Of a stretch of 64,000 nucleotides of DNA, positions 16,634-25,575 are shown piece by piece; positions within the stretch are counted from its first letter, which is position 1, and every line of letters starts with the position of its first letter. Source of the stretch: Rathayibacter sp. SW19 (GTDB taxonomy: Bacteria > Actinomycetota > Actinomycetes > Actinomycetales > Microbacteriaceae); NCBI RefSeq assembly GCF_030866825.1, contig NZ_CP133020.1, positions 434,001-498,000 on the forward strand, written 5' to 3'. The translations under genes were made by a program, and so were the position numbers. The notes beneath the pieces were generated by a model. The model made no database searches. It saw only the letters and a program-made list of their open reading frames with translations, and was not told the origin of the DNA.

Positions 16634-17917
16634 ATGGAAGCCACGGATGCGAATACTGCGCCGACGGTACGAATGCAACTCGTGTTGTCGGTGCCTGCCC
16701 TGCTCGTCGGAGTTGTTTCGGCGTCGATCCTCTACGGTCTCGAGTCGCTCGCCGGCCTCCTGCAGACCGGGATCTGGTCGGGTCTGCCGAAGGCACTCGG
16801 CGTGAATCCGGCGTCTGGATGGTGGATCTTCGGTGTTCTCAGCCTCACCGGGCTTGCAGTGGGGCTCGTCGTTTGGCTGATGCCCGGCCACGGCGGACGG
16901 GACTCTGCGACGACCGAGCTGATCGCGGACCCGCTGCGCCTGGCCGTGTTGCCGTCGCTCATTGTCGTCACAGTGCTCGCGCTCGCCGGCGGGGTGAGCC
17001 TCGGCCCGGAGAATCCGATCATCGCGATCAACACCGGGGTGCTTGTGGCGGTGATCGCGCGGCTTTGGCCGAAGGTGCCAACAGCTCTGGTCGTGATGAC
17101 GAGCGCCGCCGCGACCATCGGGGCGTTGTTCGGCACGCCCGTTGCCGCAGCGCTGGTGTTCACGGGGGTCGTCGGGGCGTTCAAGGCCGGCGGTGCGATC
17201 TGGGATCGGCTGTTTCTTCCGTTGGTCGCGGCGGCGGCCGGCTCGATCACCATGTTGATGTTCGACCAGTCAGCCGGAATGGCCCTGACCCTTCCGGCCT
17301 ACACCTCCGTGGCTCCGATCGACCTGCTCAGCTGTGCCGTGATCGCTGCCGTCGCTGCGCTGCTTGGCCTCGCCGCGTCGGTTGCGCTTCCGCGAGCGCA
17401 TAGTGCGTTCCGGATGCTGCGCAATCCGGTGTTGTACATCACCCTCGGTGGGGTGCTGCTCGGCGTTCTCGGCGCGATCGGCGGGCCGATCACACTGTTC
17501 AAGGGCCTCTCGCAAATGGGTCAGTTGGTCGCGCAGCGTGCCGACTACGGCGCGGGCCAGTTGGCGCTGATCGTCGCGGTCAAGATCGTCGCGCTCGTGA
17601 TTGCGGCCGCGGCCGGGTTCCGCGGCGGCCGGATCTTCCCTGCCGTCTTCATCGGTGTCGCGATCGGCTTGTTCGCGAGCGCGCTCATCCCGGGTATTCC
17701 GCTGGCAGTCGCGGTGTCGGCCGGGGTGCTCGGGATGGTCCTGGCCGTTGCTCGCGACGGCTGGATCGCGATCTTCGTCGCCACTGCCGTCACCGGCGGC
17801 ATCGTCGTTCTGCCGGTGTTGTGCATCGCGGTGCTGCCGGTGTGGCTGCTCGTCTCCCGCGCGCCGCGGATGATCGTGGTCGAGCCCGCGGAGCAGGTGC
17901 CGGCGGGGGCATCCTGA
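16634..17917 (+). CDS. ClC-type chloride channel/antiporter (YfeO-like)
   Basis: This 427-residue membrane protein has about ten hydrophobic helices. GGVSLGPENPII (about residues 117-128) occupies the place of the ClC GxEGP anion-binding loop, and GFRGGRIFPAVFIGVAIG (about 326-343) matches the second ion-binding signature. ClC proteins move chloride or fluoride, either as channels or as H+ antiporters; the mode cannot be read here. The stop codon overlaps the next start (TGATG), so it is translationally coupled with the potassium channel gene, suggesting joint control of ion balance. Confidence 0.8.
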   Translation: MEATDANTAPTVRMQLVLSVPALLVGVVSASILYGLESLAGLLQTGIWSGLPKALGVNPASGWWIFGVLSLTGLAVGLVVWLMPGHGGRDSATTELIADPLRLAVLPSLIVVTVLALAGGVSLGPENPIIAINTGVLVAVIARLWPKVPTALVVMTSAAATIGALFGTPVAAALVFTGVVGAFKAGGAIWDRLFLPLVAAAAGSITMLMFDQSAGMALTLPAYTSVAPIDLLSCAVIAAVAALLGLAASVALPRAHSAFRMLRNPVLYITLGGVLLGVLGAIGGPITLFKGLSQMGQLVAQRADYGAGQLALIVAVKIVALVIAAAAGFRGGRIFPAVFIGVAIGLFASALIPGIPLAVAVSAGVLGMVLAVARDGWIAIFVATAVTGGIVVLPVLCIAVLPVWLLVSRAPRMIVVEPAEQVPAGAS

Positions 17918-18681
17918 TGGCACGTTCGCAGGCAGTAGCTGCCGTACGGAGCCGGGTGCGGTTCCGCGATCGTTGGGAGCGCGTGACCCGGTGGCCGTTG
18001 CTCGGCCTGTCAGCTGCGTTCATCGTTGTGTATTCACTGCTAGTGCTGGCCCCGTTGCCGTCCGGTGGGCCGCGACTGGCGCTCGTGGATGTGTTCTTCA
18101 TCGCGTGGGCCGCATTCGTCGTCGACTTTGTGGTGCGCTTCGTTGCAACGCCGCGAGGGTCGCGCGCCGCGTACGCGCGCCAAGAGAAAGTCGATCTCGC
18201 CTCCGCCGTGCTCCCGCTGGTGCGTCCGTTCAAGCTGCTGAGGCTTTTGCATACGCTGCCTGGCTTCAGGGGTAATGGCGGCACCGCCCTTCGGTCGCGG
18301 GTTGTCGTGATCGCGCTCGCGTACGCGGCGATGTTCGTCTATATCATCGCCCTGACCGAGCTTGCAATCGAACGGCATGCCCCGCACGCAACGATCGTCT
18401 CGTTCGGTGACTCGATCTGGTGGGCGTGCGTCACGATCGCAACGGTCGGTTACGGCGACTACACCCCGGTCACCGTCATGGGTCGGATTCTGGCCGTCGT
18501 GCTGATGGTCGGCGGCGTCGCGATCATTGGAACCGCCAGTGCCTTGATCGTCTCGTATCTGTCCGAACGGATCACCCATCGCCTGGGGGGCGATCGCCCG
18601 CTGGGACATCATGACGACCTTTCCGGTCGGGGTCGCGATGAACAAGCGGATCGCGGCCGCGACGATCGGCCTTCCGACTGA
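17917..18681 (+). CDS. Potassium channel protein
   Basis: The 254-residue protein has several membrane helices and a pore loop with the K+ selectivity filter TVGYGDYTP (about residues 178-186), followed by the inner helix GRILAVVLMVGGVAIIGTASALIVS. The first half contains an S1-S4-like region with an Arg/Lys-bearing segment (RPFKLLRLLHTLPGFRG), so it is probably a six-helix, voltage-gated-like channel. The start ATG shares one base with the stop of the ClC gene. The C-terminus is hydrophilic and rich in Asp and Arg. Confidence 0.88.
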   Translation: MARSQAVAAVRSRVRFRDRWERVTRWPLLGLSAAFIVVYSLLVLAPLPSGGPRLALVDVFFIAWAAFVVDFVVRFVATPRGSRAAYARQEKVDLASAVLPLVRPFKLLRLLHTLPGFRGNGGTALRSRVVVIALAYAAMFVYIIALTELAIERHAPHATIVSFGDSIWWACVTIATVGYGDYTPVTVMGRILAVVLMVGGVAIIGTASALIVSYLSERITHRLGGDRPLGHHDDLSGRGRDEQADRGRDDRPSD

Positions 18682-18826
18682 GTCGGCGCTCGCGCGGCTG
18701 CGCATCGTCCTCGTTCATGACGCGCGGCCACCCTCACCCGAAATAGAGGACCGGTGCGGGCGCACGCGCCAGTATTCTCGAGGCAGGCAAGACCGCCGGG
18801 TTGCGCTCGCAGGAGAGGAACACACC

Positions 18827-19498
18827 ATGGGACCTGTCATCGGAGCAATACTTCCAGTTGCCGTCGGAATCGCAATCAGCCCGATCCCGATCATCGCGGC
18901 GATCCTGATGCTCCTCTCGCCGAAGGCGCGGTCGACCAGTGTTGGCTTCCTGGTCGGTTGGGTGCTCGGCATGGTCGTGGTCGTCGTCGTCTTCACGTTG
19001 CTCTCCGCGATCTTGCCGGCGCAGGATTCGTCGGTGTCGCATCCGATCGTCGCAATCGTGCAGCTGGTGCTGGGGGTGTTGTTGCTGCTCGTAGCTGTGA
19101 AGCAATGGCGGAGTCGTCCGAAGACGGGTGACGAGGCGAAGCTGCCGAAGTGGATGAGCGCTATTGATTCGATGACAGCCGCTCGCGCGTTCGTCCTCGG
19201 GTTTCTGCTCGCGGGCGTCAACCCGAAGAACTTGATTATGGCGATTTCGGCGGGCGTCACGGTCGGAGCGGCAGCGCTGTCAATCGGTTCTTCGACCATC
19301 GTGATCGTCATCTTCGTGCTGATCGCGGCCAGCACAGTGCTGATCCCCGTCGTGGGCTACCTGGTGTCAGCGGACAAGCTCCGGGCTCCACTGGACGCCA
19401 TGCGCGGCTGGCTTGCCCAGAACAATGCGGCGATCATGTCGATCTTGCTGCTCGTCATCGGCGTCGCTGTGATCGGCAAGGGCATCGGCCAGCTCTAG
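18827..19498 (+). CDS. GAP-family membrane protein (Sap-like)
   Basis: A 223-residue membrane protein with six hydrophobic helices and the typical beginning MGPVIGAILPVAVGIAISPIPIIAAILMLLSPKAR. The conserved GFLLAGVNPKNLIMAISAG lies in the second half. It belongs to the actinobacterial GAP (Sap, sulfolipid-1-addressing protein) family, thought to help export glycolipids or other envelope compounds; that role is taken from mycobacterial relatives. I use the ATG at 18827 because AGGAGAGG lies nine bases upstream. The frame is open for 72 earlier codons, but these overlap the channel gene. Confidence 0.85.
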   Translation: MGPVIGAILPVAVGIAISPIPIIAAILMLLSPKARSTSVGFLVGWVLGMVVVVVVFTLLSAILPAQDSSVSHPIVAIVQLVLGVLLLLVAVKQWRSRPKTGDEAKLPKWMSAIDSMTAARAFVLGFLLAGVNPKNLIMAISAGVTVGAAALSIGSSTIVIVIFVLIAASTVLIPVVGYLVSADKLRAPLDAMRGWLAQNNAAIMSILLLVIGVAVIGKGIGQL

Positions 19499-19699
19499 CT
19501 GCAGCGGTCAATCGGTGAGCGCAGCGGCCGCGCGGTCGCGCGGTTGCGCGTGATCCAGCAGAACCTGCGGGAGCACGCAGGCTCACCCCAATCGGATGAT
19601 GGCGTCTGGCCCGGCATCCTCTATGAATGAGATAAGAAAGGCCTGCACTCGCGGCCGTGCGAGGCACTACGCTGGGCACTCTGCATCAACGGAAAGGAA

Positions 19700-20092
19700 A
19701 TGCCTGACATGAACTTCTGGAATATTCTTTGGATCTTCTTCTGGAGCTTCGCGTTCGTCGCCTACCTGTTCGCGCTGTTCGCGATCGTGGCGGATCTGTT
19801 CCGCGACAGCAAGCTCAACGGCTGGTGGAAGGCACTCTGGATCGTCTTCCTGATCTTCGTGCCGTTCCTGACCGCACTGGTCTACCTGATTGCACGCGGC
19901 CGCGGCATGGCCGAGCGCAGCCAGAAGGCCAGCAGGCAGGCGCAGAGTGAAGCGAACGACTACATTCGCAGTGTTGCCGGTGCCAGTCCGGCCGATGAAA
20001 TTGCGAAGGCCAAGTCACTGCTCGACGCCGGGACCATCACGCAAGACGAGTACAACGCGCTGAAGGCGAAGGCACTCGCGCATCAGGGCTAA
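19700..20092 (+). CDS. PLDc_N/SHOCT-domain membrane protein
   Basis: The 130-residue protein has two N-terminal membrane helices (NILWIFFWSFAFVAYLFALFAIV and WKALWIVFLIFVPFLTALVYLIARG), as in the PLDc_N family. A short SHOCT domain ends it: ADEIAKAKSLLDAGTITQDEYNALKAKAL. SHOCT modules are small helical hairpins found at the ends of many membrane proteins; their biochemical role is unknown. A strong terminator follows. The ATG at 19709 is a possible alternative start. Confidence 0.85.
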   Translation: MPDMNFWNILWIFFWSFAFVAYLFALFAIVADLFRDSKLNGWWKALWIVFLIFVPFLTALVYLIARGRGMAERSQKASRQAQSEANDYIRSVAGASPADEIAKAKSLLDAGTITQDEYNALKAKALAHQG

Positions 20093-20125
20093 TCGAACAC
20101 GGCACGACCGCGCGTGCCCATGACA

Positions 20126-20161
20126 TGCCCGCGGCCATGGATGAGTCCATGGCCGCGGGCA
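20126..20161 (+). terminator. Terminator after the SHOCT gene
   Basis: A perfect 16-bp inverted repeat, TGCCCGCGGCCATGGA (20126-20141) and its complement (20146-20161), with a 4-base TGAG loop, is followed by a T-rich tail (CTATTGTTGTTG). It separates the SHOCT gene from ltrA. Confidence 0.85.
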
Positions 20162-20191
20162 CTATTGTTGTTGACCGCGGGAGGAGCGGCA

Positions 20192-21358
20192 ATGACGACG
20201 GCACTCGAGCAGCCAGATGAGCGACGCGCAGCCGACTGGTACGAGCTGTTCTTCGACCTCGTCTTCGTTGTCGTCATCGCGATCTCGGCCGACATGATCG
20301 AGGTTGATCCGACCGTCGGCACGGTGCTGGTGTTCGTCTTGCTGTTCTTTCCCCTGTGGTGGGCATGGGTCAACCTGATGGTGACCAACAACCTCTACGG
20401 CGTGCGATTCCCGGCCATCGGGGCGCTCGTGATCGCCGCGATGCCCGGCGCGGCGGCGATGGCAATCGCCGTGTCCGGCGGCATCCAGAATGACGGATGG
20501 CTGTACGCAGCCGGTGCTGCCTGGATTCGCCTGGTGCTCCTGGCGATGTGGCTGATCGCATACGCGAAGAAGGCGATCGTCGTGCCGCTGTGGCGCCCGC
20601 TCGTGTACAACCTGGGTACGGCGGCGATCTGGCTGGGCTCGATCGCGGTTCCGACGCCGTATCGATACGCGCTCTGGGCGATCGCGGTCGTGGCGGAGGT
20701 ACTCCTGCTTGCGATCCGCCAAGGCGGGTTTTCTGACAGCATCTACCAGGAGGCGTCGATTTCACACTTGCTGGAGCGCGTCGGTCTATTCGTCGTCATC
20801 GTGATCGGCGAAGCGGTCTACCTTGCCGTGACCGAACTCGCACACCAGCCGACGATCGGCGGCGGCGCGGCGGGAATCGCGGGATTGCTGATCTGCGCGC
20901 TGCTGGCGCGCGCGTTCTATCGATGGGGTTCGCCGACCACCGAGGTTGGACTCCTCGCGGCGAGGCGAGCCCGATCGTACGGCGCGATGCGCGATGTGGT
21001 CATGTATCTGCCGTTCTTTCTTGTCACCGCACTGACGCTGGTTGCCGCGTCCATCGGGTTAGCGGTTGCGGATGCGAGTGCCCCGCTGTCGCTCGCCGGT
21101 CGCGTCTTACTCGCCTGCGGTATCGGTGGTTTCTACCTGGTCAACGCCGCTGTGGGCGTGCGGCTGGGCCGCCCGATCCGCGGTATCGCCCTGCTGGCGA
21201 TACCGGGCATCCTGCTACCGGTGCTCGCCTGCCTGCTCAGCGGCACGCTCGCGGCGTGGGCGACCGTCGCGCTCGCCGCATTGGCGCTCGTGTTGCTCGA
21301 CCTGCTGAGCAAAGTGCTCGGTGCGCGCCACCACCAGTCTTCCGCCACAGCGCTATGA
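20192..21358 (+). CDS. Low-temperature requirement protein A family membrane protein
   Basis: The 388-residue integral membrane protein has about ten to twelve helices and the LtrA hallmark RRAADWYELFFDLVFVVVI at its N-terminus, plus HLLERVGLFVVIVIGEAV in the middle. The family was named for a Listeria cold-growth gene; its biochemical function is not established. The start ATG at 20192 has GAGGAG six bases upstream; an earlier in-frame ATG at 20114 lies inside the terminator region and is rejected. Confidence 0.85.
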   Translation: MTTALEQPDERRAADWYELFFDLVFVVVIAISADMIEVDPTVGTVLVFVLLFFPLWWAWVNLMVTNNLYGVRFPAIGALVIAAMPGAAAMAIAVSGGIQNDGWLYAAGAAWIRLVLLAMWLIAYAKKAIVVPLWRPLVYNLGTAAIWLGSIAVPTPYRYALWAIAVVAEVLLLAIRQGGFSDSIYQEASISHLLERVGLFVVIVIGEAVYLAVTELAHQPTIGGGAAGIAGLLICALLARAFYRWGSPTTEVGLLAARRARSYGAMRDVVMYLPFFLVTALTLVAASIGLAVADASAPLSLAGRVLLACGIGGFYLVNAAVGVRLGRPIRGIALLAIPGILLPVLACLLSGTLAAWATVALAALALVLLDLLSKVLGARHHQSSATAL

Positions 21359-21392
21359 CGAGCGGATGCCGCGCAGCGCGGATTGCGCGCGC

Positions 21393-22418
21393 TTAGTACG
21401 GGACCACGCGGTAGTAGCGACGTAGCGTGAGATCGCGATCGCGCTCGTTCTGCAGGTGCAGACTGATGCGCCTCGTTACGGCGCCGATCACGGCCGAAGA
21501 CACAAGGGGGCGGAAGCGCTCGCTGATGCCCGCTAGCGCGTGGTCTTTGCTGTCCAGCACGGTCACATCGTCGGAGTATTCTCGTGCGAAGCGGATGGCC
21601 CGGTCAGTGATCGGGCGCGAGAAATCTTCGCCTTGCAGGATCAGCACCGGTGTGTCCCGCTCGATCAGCTCGAGCGAACCGTGGAAGAACTCCGCACCCG
21701 TGACTCGGGTCGTTCTGATCCAGAGCATTTCTTCGAGGACGCACATCGAGTAGATGTATGTGAAGCCCCACAGATTGCCCGATCCGACCAAGAACATGTA
21801 TTGGGTGTCCCGGTGCGCCTGCGCGAAGTTCTTGGCAATCGGGTCGGCCCGCTTTGCCACCTCCAAGAGCGCGGCAGGGAGCAGGCTCAATTCCGTGGCC
21901 AGCTGCTCATAGCCGTCAAACTCGCCGCGGGAGGACAGCAGTCGCGCCGTCAGGAGGAGCAGGTAAATGTCCCATCCGCGCCATTCCGGCTCGGTCTGGA
22001 TGTACGAGTCGACGGCCTGCGCAATCGGGCTGTCTGCGACAGGCACGAAGCCGATCGTATGCACTCCACGCGAGCGGCAGTAGTCAATCGCCGCGCGCAC
22101 GTCCTCGGTTGTTCCGCTGTCGGAGGTGAATACCGCTATGGATGTCGCTGTGAGAAGCGGGTCGCCCGACGCTACGACCTCCGCGGCCACCAATACTCGC
22201 ACGGGGAGTGTCGAACTCAGTCGTGCAAGCTGTTCGAATTGGAATGCGTTCGCGTATGTGCCGCCTGAACCGATGAAAGCCAACGACGTGACGCCGCGGG
22301 CGGTCAATTCGTCCGCAACGCGCTCGATCTGCTTGCGCCGAGAGAGTGCAGCTGCTCCCGCTCTCACGAAGGCATCTTCGTCGATGTCCAACGCCGAAGC
22401 AAAGTCTGTCGTCGTCAT
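21393..22418 (-). CDS. Double-SIS-domain sugar-amine deglycase, paralogue 1 (FrlB-like)
   Basis: The 341-residue protein consists of two SIS (phosphosugar-binding) domains: FIGSGGTYANAFQFEQLARL with SDSGTTEDVRAAIDYCRSRG in the first, and FLVGSGNLWGFTYIYSMCVLEE with GAEFFHGSLELIE in the second. It ends in LRRYYRVVPY, a tail typical of fructoselysine-6-phosphate deglycase (FrlB) relatives. Those enzymes split phosphorylated Amadori products into an amino acid and glucose 6-phosphate. It is transcribed away from two similar genes (22662 and 25576). An operator at 22440-22453 sits just upstream. The ATG at 22418 is preceded by CAGGAA. Confidence 0.8.
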   Translation of the reverse strand: MTTTDFASALDIDEDAFVRAGAAALSRRKQIERVADELTARGVTSLAFIGSGGTYANAFQFEQLARLSSTLPVRVLVAAEVVASGDPLLTATSIAVFTSDSGTTEDVRAAIDYCRSRGVHTIGFVPVADSPIAQAVDSYIQTEPEWRGWDIYLLLLTARLLSSRGEFDGYEQLATELSLLPAALLEVAKRADPIAKNFAQAHRDTQYMFLVGSGNLWGFTYIYSMCVLEEMLWIRTTRVTGAEFFHGSLELIERDTPVLILQGEDFSRPITDRAIRFAREYSDDVTVLDSKDHALAGISERFRPLVSSAVIGAVTRRISLHLQNERDRDLTLRRYYRVVPY

Positions 22419-22439
22419 TGATTCCTGCTTTCCCATTTG

Positions 22440-22453
22440 TGATACCGGTATCA
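22440..22453. promoter_or_regulatory. LacI-type operator 1 (TGATACCGGTATCA)
   Basis: A perfect 14-bp palindrome that fits the LacI-family consensus TGnnAnCGnTnnCA at every defined position. It lies 21 bp before the start of the leftward SIS gene. Near-identical sites occur at 22523, 25517 and 28676, all within this locus. Confidence 0.8.
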
Positions 22454-22522
22454 GTACAGTTGATATCGTTGCACGCCTGGCAACGAGGGTCAATAGTCAG
22501 GGTAGGGGCTTGCTTTCCCAAG

Positions 22523-22536
22523 TGATACCGGTGATA
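22523..22536. promoter_or_regulatory. LacI-type operator 2 (degenerate)
   Basis: TGATACCGGTGATA keeps the left half-site and the central CCGG, but the right half is altered. It lies in the divergent region between SIS paralogues 1 and 2 and could serve the rightward gene. The 70-bp spacing from operator 1 would allow DNA looping. Confidence 0.6.
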
Positions 22537-22661
22537 CTTCATGTCTGAGGACCTCAAGAGTCATCAGACAACTGAATTTGCTCCGTATTCCGAATACTGC
22601 CAACACCGAGACCGTGCTGTCGCTCCGCCCGGACGACGGACCACCCAGAAAGGCGCTACCC

Positions 22662-23681
22662 ATGCTGAACTTCGATGAGAACCGTTTTGTTCGCATTCAA
22701 TCGGATGCCCTTGCGCTCGCCGACCCAATCCATGAAACCATTGGCGCCCTCGTCTCCCAGGGCGCGAAGAACCTCTACTTTCTGGGTGCCGGCGGCGTCG
22801 GAGTTCTGATGCAGCCGGCCGCGCAGTTGCTACAGCGCAGCACGAGTTTTCCCGTCTTCTTGACCCAGGCGGCCGAGCTGCGGATGACGGACTCGATCAA
22901 CCTCGGTCCGCACTCGATCGTCGTCATCCCCTCGGTGTCCGGTACGACGAAGGAAGCTGTCGAAATCCTCGAGTTCAGCCGCGCGAAGGGTGCGACGGTC
23001 ATCACCTTGACCGGGCATGCCGACACGCCGCTGGCGCTACAGGCAGATCACAACTTCACCACCTTCACCGCGGACGACACGTCGTCAGAGTCGTTCTACC
23101 TGCAGTCCCTCGTCCTGGCCCTGTCGCTGCTGTGTCACCTCGGCGAATACACGGAAGCGGACTATCGGGCCGTCATCGCGCAACTGTCCACCCTGCCCGC
23201 CGCGCTGGTGGAGGTGAAGCGCAGCTTCGAGCCCCGGGCTGCTCTGCTCGCGGCCGAGATCAAAGACGACGAATATCACATCATCACGGGGGCGGGGTCG
23301 ACCTGGCCGGAGGCCTGGTACTACAGCACGTGCATCCTCGAGGAGATGCAGTGGATCCGCACACGCCCGGTGCACGCATCAGACTTCTTCCATGGCACGC
23401 TGGAACTGCTGGAAGAGGGGGTGAGCCTGCTCGTGTTCAAGGGCGAAGACTCGACGCGCGCGCTCGTCGAGCGGATCGAAGCGTGGGCGCCGACGATCAC
23501 GAGCCGTGTCCGAGTCATCGACGCAGCGGAATTCGAGTTGCCCGGGGTATCGGCTGAGGTGCGCGCGCTCATTTCCCAGGTGTTGATCGCTACGGTGCTC
23601 GAGCGCCTCAGTGCTCACCTCGAGGTGCTTCGCGATCACCCGCTGACGACCCGGCGCTATTACAAGCGCGTGCCCTACTGA
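22662..23681 (+). CDS. Double-SIS-domain sugar-amine deglycase, paralogue 2 (FrlB-like)
   Basis: The 339-residue protein has the same two-SIS layout as its neighbour: FLGAGGVGVLMQPAAQLL and SVSGTTKEAVEILEFSRAKG first, then ITGAGSTWPEAWYYSTCILEEMQW and ASDFFHGTLELLEEG, ending TTRRYYKRVPY. Divergence from paralogues 1 and 3 in the first sugar-binding loop (GGVGVL against GGTYAN) suggests a different sugar or amine group. It is the first gene of a rightward operon with a PfkB kinase 29 bp downstream. That pairs the kinase with the deglycase, as in Amadori pathways. Start ATG at 22662, with AGAAAGG upstream. Confidence 0.8.
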   Translation: MLNFDENRFVRIQSDALALADPIHETIGALVSQGAKNLYFLGAGGVGVLMQPAAQLLQRSTSFPVFLTQAAELRMTDSINLGPHSIVVIPSVSGTTKEAVEILEFSRAKGATVITLTGHADTPLALQADHNFTTFTADDTSSESFYLQSLVLALSLLCHLGEYTEADYRAVIAQLSTLPAALVEVKRSFEPRAALLAAEIKDDEYHIITGAGSTWPEAWYYSTCILEEMQWIRTRPVHASDFFHGTLELLEEGVSLLVFKGEDSTRALVERIEAWAPTITSRVRVIDAAEFELPGVSAEVRALISQVLIATVLERLSAHLEVLRDHPLTTRRYYKRVPY

Positions 23682-23710
23682 ACTGTGACAACTCATCGTG
23701 AGTCAGTGCC

Positions 23711-24544
23711 ATGACTGAAGACCTTCATTCCGCTCGGCGCAAAGACGACCGACCGTCGTTCGCTGTTGTGGGGGACAATACGATCGATCGCTACGTGGGT
23801 GCCGGGGAAGCCGAATTCATCGGAGGAAACGCACTCAACGTTGCGGCGCAGCTGGGCCTGGCTGCGGAACGGGTCGTGTACTTCGGTGCAGTCGGCGCCG
23901 ATCCGGAAGCCGAGTTGATCGCCGGCGGGCTTTCGCGGTCCGGCGTGAGCACCTCCGGTTTAGTCGTGATACCGGGGGAAACGGCCCTGACGCAAATCCG
24001 GCTCACACGCGACGGCGATCGAGTCTTCGAGAGGGAGGATTTCGGAGTGACCGCGGAGTATTATCCTGATGCGCCGGCACTGGAAGAGCTCGCTGCAGCG
24101 GACTGGGTGCACATCGGCATGCTGCCGAGGGCGGGTGAACTGAGGAACGAGCTGCTTGCTCGCAATCCTGCCGTCGTTATCAGCCAGGATTGCGCGGTAT
24201 CGAGCGGGCACGACGGCCTTGCCGTCGCATTCGAGTCGGTCGGCGAAGACGCGTTGGATGCGAAGTCACGCGCCACTGCAGCGCTCGCGGCAGGAGCGCG
24301 CCTCGCCGTCATCACCCGCGGGGCCCGCGGCTCCGTTGCCTACGATGGCGACACGTGGTGGCAACAAGACGCGCTGCCGACGGACGTGCTCGATACGACC
24401 GGTGCAGGCGACAGCTTCATCGCCGGATTCGTCGCGAGTAGGTGCCGTGGCGCGTCCGTGCAGCAGGCGTTGTTGCAGGGTTCTGCATGGGCGTCGGCGA
24501 CCTGTCGGCATCGCGGTGGGTACCCGCAGGAGGCAGTTCGATAG
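23711..24544 (+). CDS. PfkB-family sugar kinase 1 (fructoselysine-6-kinase-like)
   Basis: A 277-residue ribokinase/PfkB-fold kinase. It begins with FAVVGDNTIDRY, has the FIGGNALNVAAQLGLAAERVVYFGAVG sugar-binding strand, and ends with the catalytic signature DTTGAGDSFIAGFVASR (about residues 233-249), where the Asp is the base. Short length and pairing with a double-SIS protein match FrlD, which phosphorylates fructoselysine at O-6 before FrlB cleaves it. The exact substrate is inferred. It follows SIS paralogue 2 closely and is probably co-transcribed. Confidence 0.8.
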   Translation: MTEDLHSARRKDDRPSFAVVGDNTIDRYVGAGEAEFIGGNALNVAAQLGLAAERVVYFGAVGADPEAELIAGGLSRSGVSTSGLVVIPGETALTQIRLTRDGDRVFEREDFGVTAEYYPDAPALEELAAADWVHIGMLPRAGELRNELLARNPAVVISQDCAVSSGHDGLAVAFESVGEDALDAKSRATAALAAGARLAVITRGARGSVAYDGDTWWQQDALPTDVLDTTGAGDSFIAGFVASRCRGASVQQALLQGSAWASATCRHRGGYPQEAVR

Positions 24545-24592
24545 CGGTTCACGCTGCAGTGCGTCAGGAGCCCGCTAACATTTGAGGCACAG

Positions 24593-24672
24593 AGCTCTTC
24601 AAGCACAGAACTTCTCAAGCACTGAGCATCTCAAGCACTGAGCTTCTCAAGCACTGAGCATTTCAGGTGCAG
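24593..24672 (+). repeat. 16-bp tandem repeat, five copies
   Basis: AGCATCTCAAGCACTG and variants repeat five times head to tail between the first kinase gene and the GntR gene. The two outer copies are more diverged (AGCTCTTCAAGCACAG at the left, a partial match at the right). No function is apparent; it lies about 65 bp before the regulator start. Confidence 0.75.
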
Positions 24673-24735
24673 CCAGGCCGACACGCGTACTGGGCGACAT
24701 GTGGGACAGGACAACCTCCGAGGGAATGATTTCCG

Positions 24736-25446
24736 ATGAAGATCGTCGACCAGGTACGGCTCGACATCCGCAAGCTCGTCGATGATCGCAACCTGCGCCC
24801 GGGCGATCGCCTCCCGACCGAGGCCGAGATCGCGCAGCTCTACGGCGTCGCGCGCTCGACCGTGCGAGAGGCCCTGAAGCGACTGGAACACGAGGGGCTG
24901 TTTCACGCAGTGCAGGGCAACGGGCGATTTCTGTCCGCAATCGGCTCGCTGAGCGTTGAGCGGCCAATCACGAAGTACGAGAGCATCACCTCGATGCTGG
25001 AGGAGCTCGGTTACGCTGTCACGAATGCGGTGCTAGAGGTCGGGGAGGTCTCCTCGACGCAGGCCGAAGCCGTCGCACTCGGGATCGAAGCCGGCGATCC
25101 GGTCATCCGCTTGACCAGGCTTCGCTACGGTAACGACCGGCCGATGGTGTTCAGCGTCAATACGATCCTGCGCGAGGCGCTCCCCGGTGCCGTTGTGCAC
25201 AGGGACTGGACCGGGTCTGTCACGGCCGCGCTGGACGCCCAGGGCTGGGCCATTAACTCTTCAGCCGCCCAGATCAGCGCGGTGACGCTCCCGGAGGACG
25301 TCGAATCGCGGTATCAGCTGGGCGGTCTTGGCGCCTGGCTTCTCGTCGTCGAGACGTGTCTCACGGTCGACGGGACGCGCGTGTTGTTCGCCCAGGATTA
25401 CCATCGCGGAAGCGAAATCGCGTTCAACGTGCTTCGTCGTCGATAG
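24736..25446 (+). CDS. GntR-family regulator with UTRA domain
   Basis: The 236-residue protein has an N-terminal winged helix of the GntR type (LPTEAEIAQLYGVARSTVREALKRLEHEGL, about residues 27-56). A UTRA effector domain follows from about residue 85, as in the HutC/FrlR/NagR subfamily. UTRA domains bind small metabolites, often phosphorylated sugars. Its position between the two kinase/deglycase gene pairs makes it a likely local regulator; the operator is unknown, since the repeated palindromes here fit a LacI protein better. Confidence 0.85.
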   Translation: MKIVDQVRLDIRKLVDDRNLRPGDRLPTEAEIAQLYGVARSTVREALKRLEHEGLFHAVQGNGRFLSAIGSLSVERPITKYESITSMLEELGYAVTNAVLEVGEVSSTQAEAVALGIEAGDPVIRLTRLRYGNDRPMVFSVNTILREALPGAVVHRDWTGSVTAALDAQGWAINSSAAQISAVTLPEDVESRYQLGGLGAWLLVVETCLTVDGTRVLFAQDYHRGSEIAFNVLRRR

Positions 25447-25516
25447 CGATCGGCCGTTCTGTAGCACGTCTGCCTGAGCTTTGACGCGCTGGCGATTCTG
25501 TGCCACTATTAGGAAA

Positions 25517-25532
25517 TTGATACCGGTATCAA
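25517..25532. promoter_or_regulatory. LacI-type operator 3 (TTGATACCGGTATCAA)
   Basis: A perfect 16-bp palindrome, the most symmetrical of the four sites, lies 44 bp before the third SIS gene. A possible promoter precedes it (TTGACG at 25481, ACTATT at 25505, spacer 18), which would place the operator downstream of the -10 box where a bound repressor blocks transcription. Confidence 0.8.
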
Positions 25533-25575
25533 TACGCGAATTGCGACGATCGATACCGTAGGAAAGGTGCACGGA

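Noticed and set aside
16408..16644. N-terminal extension of the gamma-glutamyltransferase-like protein
   Set aside because: It would overlap the divergent ClC gene start, and its composition is unlike the rest of the protein.
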